NCBI GenBank assembly: GCA_900545525.1
Contig: UQZX01000007.1
Span: forward strand, 1-64,000
DNA from: an uncultured Prevotella sp.
Lineage (GTDB): Bacteria > Bacteroidota > Bacteroidia > Bacteroidales > Bacteroidaceae
Length of the DNA: 64,000 nucleotides
Reading direction: 5' to 3'
The notes under the pieces were generated by a model, which saw only the letters and a program-made list of their open reading frames with translations, was not told the DNA's origin and did not search any database. Shown here one piece after another: positions 39,213-46,411 of the stretch. Both the position numbers and the translations under genes were made by a program. The number at the start of each line of letters is the position of its first letter. Positions within the stretch are counted from its first letter, which is position 1.

Positions 39213-39839
39213 TCATTCCACGTAGTCAAGCTTCACCACAATAACACGTATTTCCTGATCTTCAAGGTCGGTTTTGACCTTCGCTATATGCCAGTCGGAC
39301 GGGAAAAAGATAAAAAACCTGTCTTTTGCCGAGTCGTAAAAGCGTGTCTTATCCACATCGTAGTCATAATGTATCACATCGGGCTTGTACTCACAGTTGG
39401 GCTTACTCGTCTGATGGTCTATTATACCGAAGCGTTCCGTACCCTTAACCACATACTGGAAGTCAATATGATGATAATGACTTTCGCTCTTCCGCTTTTC
39501 CAGTTCGCTGTTTCGACTGTCCTCCACGCTTACGACAAGCGTCGTTCCCTCTATGGGATACTTGCCTTTCGGCATATTCATCAGGTCGGCAGAAGCAAGC
39601 CAGCGGAACATCGCATCCCACTGCGCACGGTTCTTTGCATACTGAGTGTAAAACTCAACGGCATTCACGCTCTTGTGCGGAGACGCCATTTCAAATCCGT
39701 TTCGCCACTCCCCTTTCTGCTCCCACTTAGCCGCTTTCTTGGCAAGAGCCTTATCGTTGCACGCCTTGGTGTATGTCCCCTGTGCACAAACGCACATCGA
39801 AAACATCACAAACATTAAAAAGAATACTGCCTTTTTCAT
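39213..39839 (-). CDS. Secreted YhcH/YjgK/YiaL-family protein
   Basis: 208 aa from the ATG at 39839, which gives a signal peptide (KKAVFFLMFVMFSMCVCAQ). A longer frame to 39875 spoils this and overlaps the -7 box. The soluble part contains HYHHIDFQYVVKGTERFG, FYDSAKDRFFIFFPSDWHIAKV and a C-terminal IRVIVVKLDYVE, which match the cupin-like YhcH fold with its His/Glu metal site. E. coli relatives are cytoplasmic sugar anomerases. Here the signal peptide suggests a periplasmic role on sugars. Confidence 0.87.
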   Translation of the reverse strand: MKKAVFFLMFVMFSMCVCAQGTYTKACNDKALAKKAAKWEQKGEWRNGFEMASPHKSVNAVEFYTQYAKNRAQWDAMFRWLASADLMNMPKGKYPIEGTTLVVSVEDSRNSELEKRKSESHYHHIDFQYVVKGTERFGIIDHQTSKPNCEYKPDVIHYDYDVDKTRFYDSAKDRFFIFFPSDWHIAKVKTDLEDQEIRVIVVKLDYVE

Positions 39840-39872
39840 ATATTTTTGATGATTAGATGCAGATAATATATG

Positions 39873-39880
39873 CAAAGATA
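39873..39880 (-). promoter_or_regulatory. -7 box for the YhcH-like gene
   Basis: TATCTTTG on the minus strand, with a leader of about 27 nt. No TTTG lies at the -33 position. Confidence 0.4.
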
Positions 39881-40033
39881 GTCATTATCCATGAGATTAC
39901 TTCTTTCTCTGCCGCTTTTATTCCAAGATAAAAGGACACCTTTGCGAGCCGCATGCTTTTTTGTCCCCAATAACTCTTTAAAATGTAAAACGCCACAAAA
40001 GATACGGGGAAGTATAGTTAAACATTGTTAAAG

Positions 40034-40064
40034 CCTTCGGGGGGGGTATTTTTTAGTAATTTTG
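40034..40064 (+). promoter_or_regulatory. Candidate promoter containing a run of eight G
   Basis: TAATTTTG (40057-40064) is a good -7 box. Upstream the sequence reads CCTTCG followed by G8 (40039-40046). A TTCG at 40036-40039 lies 17 nt from the -7 box, two short of the optimum, so two more G would give 19. Slippage of the tract could switch the downstream gene. The rest of the 39840-40170 gap holds the promoter of the YhcH-like gene and a hairpin-like AAAGGACACCTTT stretch near 39931, with no gene. Confidence 0.5.
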
Positions 40065-40170
40065 TAATTTCTTAAGGCACAGACAGATAAATAGCATGTA
40101 ATATAATTAAGTAAGAAGCCTTTAAACTGACATAACAAGAAACTATTAAAATTAGAGGAATTTATTTACA

Positions 40171-42275
40171 ATGAAGACGAGATTATTAGTTGTAGCAATG
40201 ATGATTTTAGTGCTGGGACTATTTAAGGCTCATGCACAGACTTGGACAAAAGGTGTCACTTTGAACGAAGCAGATATCAATAACACCCCTGACGCCAAAG
40301 TGTTTTTATATAATCCTACTACCGATTACTATGTGGGTGGCAGCGGCATGTGGGGAACACAGGCATTCTTGTTTCATATAGGAAAACTTTTTCAACTGAT
40401 AAATGAAAGCAGCGGAAATACCACCGTGTATTCTCTCAGATTTAACCAAGGTGGCGATGGTGTCAGCGATGACTACAGATATATAGGATGGGGCAACAAT
40501 TCCACGGACAACAACATCCTGTTTATCAACGCCAGAAAGGATTTAAGAAGCAAGCTGACATTTACACCTGTTACTGTTGCAGGAAAAGAAAATGTGTATA
40601 ACGTCTCATTGACAACAAACGATGGTAAAAACACTACAGTATACCTGATGGCTAACGCGAAGGGAACAGAAGGAAGAAACAAGGCTGTGGCATGGACTGC
40701 AACCAAGCCTGATGCATCAGACGAAAGGGCACACTGGATGCTTATCAGGAATAAACAGTTTCTGGATAAGCTAAACGAAGTAATGGACCCAAGCATAACC
40801 GGCACGAAAAGTGCAGATGCAACAAACCTGCTGAGAAACCCTCGTATTTCTGCCTATAACAGTGGTGCCGCTTCGTGGAAAGTTGCCTCCACTGTAAACA
40901 ACGGAACAACAAACGGTTATGTAAGGCTGCGTAATTACACAAGTGGCACGGATACGGTAGCGAACCTTAAACATGCAGGAAGTATAAACAGTGGAAGTAC
41001 ATTAATATGCAAGCCTACCGGTTTATCAGATAATGTAAACTATGTTTATGGCGGTGTGGGATATGGCTCTGCTACATTCATTACCACTAATGAAGAAACC
41101 GGCGACAACTTCAAAGTCACTAATGATATAAATGATGGCAAAAACAATAAGATAGGAACTATAAATAATGCTTCCGAGGCCGACCTTATTACTTACGACG
41201 ACTATACCGGCTATAATGGAGACAAGCATGCCGAAACCTATCTGGCTAAATACTGGACAGCAAATATCCATCGTAAAGCCATTGTGTATCAAGAAATAAG
41301 CACAGAAACAACAACAACAGATGAAGAAGGGAACACCGTGACAGAGCCTTTACCCGAAGGATGGTACAACATATCATGCAAGGGATTTACAACAGGCGAG
41401 GCAAAGCTTTATGCAAAAGCAGGAACAGCCAGAGCTGAAGAGCCATTCATAAAACTGAATGATGATGAAGTACCGGCAACCTATGCACTTGGAGGCAAGT
41501 TGCTGATGGAAGGCGACTACACACGTGGTTTGAGAATACCACCAAGTTGGCAAAGCTGGAAGGCATCAATGAAGATGCACCATATACAATCAGATATACC
41601 CTGGTGGATTTGACTGTTTCATCAAGCAGTGCCTTAGAAGCAGGACAACACTATATCATCAAGCCTTCCAACAGTGACCATGTTACGATAGAGAACTGGA
41701 AAACAGAACGTTTGGACAAAAATGAGACATCGGGATATGCAACATTGGATTTGTCGGAAAAAGACGACACTTACAAAGCAAACATTTATTTAATCAAAAA
41801 TGTCACATTTGAAAATATTCCCGAAAACAATATCACGGATGAATCATCAGCCTTTTATGGCTGCACAACGCCCCAAGACTTCGAAGTGATTAACAATCCG
41901 CAATTCACCGGTCTGAGACATTACGGCACGTATGTCTGGAAAAAAGAGCCTGTCATCGAACCAGGCGCATTCCTTCTGAGCAATGGCGAATGGTATCACA
42001 CACAGAACAAGAGCTACAGCGTAAAGGGTTTCCGCACATGGATAGACACACAGAAAGTACCGGCTGGCACCCAAATCACCTTCAGCATCAGTGGCATAAA
42101 GGATAACGACGATGTCGTTACCGGCATCGGCAACATGGAAATGACAAATCAGGCATCATGTAATTCGCAGTGTATTTATGACCTTAACGGACGTCTTGTA
42201 CGCACAAACGGCTCCGGCGAGGGACTTGCCAAGGGAATATACATCAAGAACGGCAAGAAGATAGTAATCAAATGA
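40171..42275 (+). pseudogene. Large secreted protein disrupted by a frameshift
   Basis: The first frame (40171-41613) encodes a signal peptide (MILVLGLFKAHAQ) and about 450 residues of a secreted domain with LMANAKGTEGRNKAVAW. It then loses sense near 41525 and ends in PPSWQSWKASMK. The second frame (readable from about 41526) continues with ENTTKLAKLEGINEDAPYTI and ends in CIYDLNGRL...GIYIKNGKK, the C-terminal tail shared with other secreted proteins here. The change corresponds to loss of one base relative to an intact gene. It could be a real mutation, phase variation or a sequencing error. The family was not recognised. Confidence 0.72.
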
Positions 42276-42300
42276 TGAAACGACATAAAAGAGAATTACT

Positions 42301-42525
42301 ATGAAGAAAACATATATTACACCCGAAACAAATCTTTTGAAGGTAGAAACCGAAGGCTTGATGGCTCCTTTGTATTCGGTAAAGATTTTCGATAACGCAG
42401 ATGGTCTTCACAGGCTTGATGAACGTTATCCTGTAAAAGAAGAGGACTTGCCGGAAGGTCAAGAGGTAGGCGCCAAAGAGTTTGGAAAGAACAGCTATGA
42501 CATCTGGAACGAAGAAGAATATTAA
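42301..42525 (+). CDS. Small protein of the MKKxYxxP type
   Basis: 74 aa, starting MKKTYITPETNLLKVETEGLM and then an acidic, Gly- and Glu-rich body ending WNEEEY. No membrane segment or lipobox is present. Many short Prevotella proteins share the opening MKKxYxxPxxxxxxxxxxxLM or LL and differ afterward, as recalled from general genome reading. It starts 25 bp after the disrupted secreted protein and is followed by a clear terminator. The conserved head and variable body suggest a leader plus mature part, but this is inferred. Confidence 0.75.
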   Translation: MKKTYITPETNLLKVETEGLMAPLYSVKIFDNADGLHRLDERYPVKEEDLPEGQEVGAKEFGKNSYDIWNEEEY

Positions 42526-42588
42526 CAGCTCTTATTTAAACCCAAATCGGTCATTAGACTTGGATTAAAGAAATATGATTATACATAG

Positions 42589-42624
42589 AATAGAGGACAT
42601 TCCGCGCACGGGATGTCCTCTATT
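42589..42624 (+). terminator. Intrinsic terminator
   Basis: AATAGAGGACAT (42589-42600) and ATGTCCTCTATT (42613-42624) form a perfect 12-bp stem with a 12-nt loop, followed by an AT-rich tail. The rest of the 42526-42793 gap shows nothing else. Confidence 0.8.
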
Positions 42625-42793
42625 ATTATAATATTTAATATGGTTCTGACGAATAATAACACCTTTTTCATTTATATGGATATATATCCACTCATGCTAT
42701 ATATTCCTGTAAACGCCATGAATCGCGTCTCTACTGTATTTTAATACCACAACGTAAGGGTTACTATTCCGAATTAAGGAAAACCGCCCGTGA

Positions 42794-44290
42794 TTACACA
42801 TTCAGCTTCCAAACACATCCGTCCTTGGTGTCCTTCACCTCGAAGCCGGCGTTCTTCAGCGCATCGCGTATCTGGTCGCACGTAGCCCAGTCTTTGTTGG
42901 CACGTGCCTTTGAACGAAGTTCAAGAATCATGTCCATCACCTTGCCGTATGCCTCCTCACGTGCACCGCTGCCGGCACCCTTGTCCTCACGCAGACCGAG
43001 AATGTCGAAGGCAAAGAGCTGCATTGTCTCCTTAAGTTCCTTCAGGTCAGCATCACTTATCGCCGCCTTATGGTCGAGAAGGATATTAATCAGACGGCAC
43101 GCCTCGAAGAGATGGCTTATCACCACAGGTGTCTGAAGGTCGTCGTTCATTGCCTCATAGCATTTGCCCCGCAGTCCGGCAACCACCTTTGCCGTGTCAG
43201 CATCGCTTTCCGCCGACGGCACAATTCTCTCCATGCCGCTTATTCCGGTCATCAGCCTGTCCAGTCCCTTCTCGCTCGCGGCAAGAGCCTCATTCGAGAA
43301 GTCAACCGTTCCGCGATAATGCGCCGACAGTATGAAAAAGCGTATCGTCATCGGACTGTATGCTTTCTCAAGCGACTCGTGCGCTCCGGTGAAGAACTGC
43401 TCCAGCGTGATGAAGTTGCCGAGCGACTTGCCCATCTTCTGTCCGTTGATGGTTATCATGTTGTTGTGCATCCAGTAGCGCACCATCTGGTCGCCCTGAC
43501 TTGCCACCGCCTGGGCAATCTCACATTCATGATGCGGAAACACGAGGTCCATCCCGCCTCCGTGTATGTCGAAATGGTTGCCGAGATACTTGCGTCCCAT
43601 AGCCGTGCACTCACAGTGCCATCCAGGGAAGCCTTCGCTCCACGGACTGGGCCAGCGCATGATGTGCTCCGGCTGCGCCTTCTTCCAGATGGCAAAGTCA
43701 ACCTGATTATGCTTCTCTCCCACTCCGTCAAGCTCACGGCTGGCATTTATCACGTCGTCAAGGTTGCGTCCGGAAAGCACCCCGTAGCGGTGAACCTTGT
43801 TATACTTCTCTATGTCGAAATATACCGAACCGTTGCTCTCGTATGCAAATCCGTTGTCAAGGATTTCCTGCACAAGCTGCTCCTGCTCTATTATATGTCC
43901 CGTGGCATGCGGCTCTATGCTCGGCGGAAGCACATTGAGAGCCTCCATTGCCTGATGATAGCGGTTGGTGTAGTGCTGTGCTATCTCCATCGGCTCAAGC
44001 TGCTCAAGCCTTGCCTTCTTTGCTATCTTGTCGTCGCCCTCGTCGGCATCGTGCTCGAGATGTCCCACGTCGGTGATGTTACGCACATAGCGCACCTTAT
44101 ATCCAAGATGTTTCAGATAGCGGAAAAGTATGTCAAACGTTATCGCCGGGCGGGCATGTCCCAAATGGGGGTCGCCATATACCGTAGGACCGCACACATA
44201 CATACCCACATTGGGAGCATGCAGCGGCTCAAAAAGCTCTTTACGGCGGCTCAGCGTATTATAGACAAATAGTTTCTGTTCCATAGCCAT
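42794..44290 (-). CDS. cysS: Cysteinyl-tRNA synthetase
   Basis: 498 aa. The zinc and class I signature Cys is in MYVCGPTVYGDPHLGHARP, which also holds the HIGH motif (HLGH). KMGKSLGN is the KMSKS loop. GWHCECTAMGRK and GGMDLVFPHHECEIAQ complete the active site. The C-terminal helical domain ends WKLNV. The start may be this ATG or the one at 44284 (MEQKLFVYNTL). It charges tRNA-Cys in the cytoplasm. A perfect promoter lies about 35-65 nt upstream. Confidence 0.96.
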   Translation of the reverse strand: MAMEQKLFVYNTLSRRKELFEPLHAPNVGMYVCGPTVYGDPHLGHARPAITFDILFRYLKHLGYKVRYVRNITDVGHLEHDADEGDDKIAKKARLEQLEPMEIAQHYTNRYHQAMEALNVLPPSIEPHATGHIIEQEQLVQEILDNGFAYESNGSVYFDIEKYNKVHRYGVLSGRNLDDVINASRELDGVGEKHNQVDFAIWKKAQPEHIMRWPSPWSEGFPGWHCECTAMGRKYLGNHFDIHGGGMDLVFPHHECEIAQAVASQGDQMVRYWMHNNMITINGQKMGKSLGNFITLEQFFTGAHESLEKAYSPMTIRFFILSAHYRGTVDFSNEALAASEKGLDRLMTGISGMERIVPSAESDADTAKVVAGLRGKCYEAMNDDLQTPVVISHLFEACRLINILLDHKAAISDADLKELKETMQLFAFDILGLREDKGAGSGAREEAYGKVMDMILELRSKARANKDWATCDQIRDALKNAGFEVKDTKDGCVWKLNV

Positions 44291-44325
44291 ATATATAATA
44301 ATGTATACTTATTAATTATAGTCTG

Positions 44326-44356
44326 CAAAATTACATCAATTCAGCGTAAAAACAAA
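44326..44356 (-). promoter_or_regulatory. Promoter for cysS
   Basis: Minus-strand TTTG (44356-44353), 19 nt, TAATTTTG (44333-44326), an exact consensus match. The leader is about 30 nt. Confidence 0.75.
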
Positions 44357-44519
44357 ACTTTAACGGTCCATTTATCAACCCGTTAAAGTACAATGACTTT
44401 CAATATTACCCTAATGCTCCATTTGTCGTCCGATTTTTCCTGAAATATTATTATGTATTGCATTATCGGATATATATACATAACGTATGTTATATATTTA
44501 TATTCCGAGATTCATCCTT

Positions 44520-44550
44520 TTGTAGGGACTTTTTCTTGTAAATGTCCGTG
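44520..44550. repeat. Single arm of a type B element
   Basis: The stretch reads TTTGTAGGGACTTTTTCTTG and continues to AATGTCCGTG, matching the left arm of type B elements. No right arm follows. A type C element begins at 44565 and may have replaced it. Confidence 0.55.
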
Positions 44551-44564
44551 TTTTTATCCTATTT

Positions 44565-44845
44565 AACGTGAGTTCGACGAATTATATCAACGCTGTAAGT
44601 CATTAATAAACATTCTCTTACGTTCGGGTGGATTTGCAATCCGCCCGCATGTGCATGTTGAAAGCTATAAAAACATGGCGCAGTGAAGGCATTTGAAATG
44701 CCTATTGATTGCAAATCCATTACTGATGGCGCTTAAAAAGCGGGCGGATTGCAAATCCACCCGAACGTTGCAGGGTGTTTTCTTGATTGTATCATATTGA
44801 TTGTCTATAACTTTTTTGATTATTCAAATTCGCCGAACTCACGTT
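44565..44845. repeat. Framed palindromic element, inner type C (complete)
   Basis: Frame AACGTGAGTTCGACGAATT on the left and AATTCGCCGAACTCACGTT on the right. Inner arms CGTTCGGGTGGATTTGCAAT and its near-inverse ATTGCAAATCCACCCGAACG enclose a spacer of about 100 bp. The frame matches 7428, 8801 and 38340 elements while the inner arms do not. Confidence 0.78.
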
Positions 44846-44969
44846 GTTATTATAATAGGAGTTAAAGGGAGTTAAGGAGTTAAGCCGAATGTCTTAATGC
44901 CGTGCAATAGGCTTGCCCGCTATTGGTATAACTCCTCAGCGACCTGCGGGAGCGATAACTCCATAACTT

Positions 44970-45023
44970 CCTTAACTCCTTAAAGTCATCAGCGTCCTTA
45001 AAGTCTTTAAAGTCATAAAAGAC
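44970..45023. repeat. 9-bp-period array, CTTAAAGTC type
   Basis: Nonamers CCTTAACTC, CTTAAAGTC, ATCAGCGTC, CTTAAAGTC, TTTAAAGTC and ATAAAAGAC lie end to end. The unit resembles the reverse complement of the 30771 array. Confidence 0.65.
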
Positions 45024-45039
45024 TACAATACCTATCTAC

Positions 45040-45165
45040 TCCTTACTCCCTTTTCTCCTTACTCCTTTACTTTATCATTTGTCCTTTAACTTCTTCTACC
45101 TTCCCATAACTTCTTTAACTCCCAAATACCTTACCCAAAGGCGAGGCAGGGGTGGTTTATATATT
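45040..45165. repeat. Half copy of the type A element, inverted
   Basis: Reverse-complement of the G/A-rich interior (TTAACTTCTTC, CTTCTTTAACTCCC) followed by AGGCGAGGCAGGGGTGGTTT. Only the right arm and interior are present, degenerate compared with 8801-9038. Confidence 0.55.
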
Positions 45166-45239
45166 TCAGATATCTCCCCCGCAAACACACCGGAAGGCAC
45201 TATTGCAAACTTTAATTTTTGCACTTTGCATTTTAATTT

Positions 45240-45720
45240 GTGATATGTTAATTTATATTTCATTTGTTAACAGAAACGTCTTTATTAGCAATAATATTTC
45301 CAGTGGTTTTAGAAGGCGGCGCTGCACAAAATCAATAAAATGTGCAATATTTATGTCCCAAACTGGAATTTCTTTTTAAACAATACTGCACAAAACCGAG
45401 CGGAATGTGCAGAAAGAAGATAAAAAATAAAGTTTTTAACACCTTATTCCAACATTTTCATGCAAAATCCAGCTTCCATGAAACTGCAAAACATTGCATT
45501 TCTGCATCTTTTGATACCATTTTACTCTCTGACGGATATCGTTTTACACGGCAACAGATATTGCCTTACTCTGTAACGGAGTATTAACAACATGGCAACG
45601 AATGCTATTTTACCATACATTTAATACTCCGTTACAGAGTAAGGCAATATCTGTTACGATGTAATTAATACTCCGTTGCAAGACAATTAATGCTATTTTA
45701 CATTCAAAACGAGGCATAAC
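45240..45720. repeat. Degenerate long repeat with a 35-bp perfect inverted repeat
   Basis: Matches 8150-8640 in motif order: TGCACAAAATCAATAAAATG plus TGCA, then ACTGCACAAAAC, then units like GTAACGGAGTATTAA. A perfect 35-bp inverted repeat sits at 45553-45587 and 45621-45655 with a 33-bp spacer. No gene is visible. The rest of the 44291-46038 gap is made of repeats, AT-rich DNA and the promoter at 45975. Confidence 0.6.
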
Positions 45721-45938
45721 GTGCTCATAAACAATGTTTTATACATATAAAAGCCATTGCAGCCCTTCCCTTTGGAGCCTGCGGTATATCATCATACAAA
45801 CAGTCCTCATCTTTCAAGTTCTCAGGTCCAAGACGATAATATTTTAAGAATGTGGCAAAAAAGAGACTCTGTTTGTTAAAAGGCAGAATGTTAAATGTTA
45901 ATGAATATTTAATAAATGTATCTTTTACAACACTTTTT

Positions 45939-45952
45939 CGTAAACGTTTACG
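45939..45952. promoter_or_regulatory. 14-bp perfect palindrome, LacI-type operator candidate
   Basis: CGTAAACGTTTACG is fully symmetric and has the central CG and AA/TT arms common to LacI/PurR-family operators. It lies 22 bp upstream of the promoter of the tail-protein and pectate lyase genes. Confidence 0.4.
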
Positions 45953-45974
45953 TGATATTTACCATTATAATCCA

Positions 45975-46005
45975 ATTGTATGATGACAAAAAACAACTAA
46001 CTTCG
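45975..46005 (+). promoter_or_regulatory. Promoter for the tail protein and pectate lyase pair
   Basis: ATTG (45975-45978), 19 nt and TAACTTCG (45998-46005), a near-consensus match with a leader of about 28 nt. Confidence 0.55.
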
Positions 46006-46038
46006 CGGCATCAAAATAATACTAATCTAAACAAATTT

Positions 46039-46401
46039 ATGAACAAATCAATTGCTTTAATCATCGGCATGGCGGCTATGTGTTTATCTGCCGGTGCCGA
46101 CAACACCCAGACGGTGGTCGTTGACGGAACTACCGTCAACAAGAATGTCACACGTCTGACATTCAGCGGCGATGATGTTGTCATGACTTTTGCTGACAAC
46201 ACATCACAGACGGCAGACATGTCGCTCGTATCTATCAACTTCTCCTATTCTCCGTCAACAGCCATAAGCAGACCGGAAGTGGAGACGGAAAACGCGGTGA
46301 AGAAAGTCTACAACCTCAACGGACAGTATATGGGCAACAGCACCGAAGGGCTGCCCAAGGGTCTGTACATCGTGAACGGTAAGAAAATGGTAATCAGATA
46401 A
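46039..46401 (+). CDS. Small secreted protein with C-terminal NLxG...GLYIxNGKK tail
   Basis: 120 aa from the ATG at 46039. Upstream in-frame codons would cover the promoter. A signal peptide (MNKSIALIIGMAAMCLSAGA) is followed by about 60 residues of beta-rich sequence (QTVVVDGTTVNKNVTRLTFS). The end, VYNLNGQYMG...GLYIVNGKK, is the same tail as in the pectate lyase at 18043 and the frameshifted protein. The mature protein is thus little more than one small domain plus tail. The gene is 10 bp before the large pectate lyase and surely cotranscribed with it. Confidence 0.82.
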   Translation: MNKSIALIIGMAAMCLSAGADNTQTVVVDGTTVNKNVTRLTFSGDDVVMTFADNTSQTADMSLVSINFSYSPSTAISRPEVETENAVKKVYNLNGQYMGNSTEGLPKGLYIVNGKKMVIR

Positions 46402-46411
46402 CACAACGGTC

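Noticed and set aside
41515..41540. Programmed -1 frameshift in the secreted protein
   Set aside because: No slippery X-XXY-YYZ heptamer with downstream structure was found, so simple mutation is more likely.
43070..44272. 400-codon ORF antisense to cysS
   Set aside because: It shadows cysteinyl-tRNA synthetase and has no domain or start signal.
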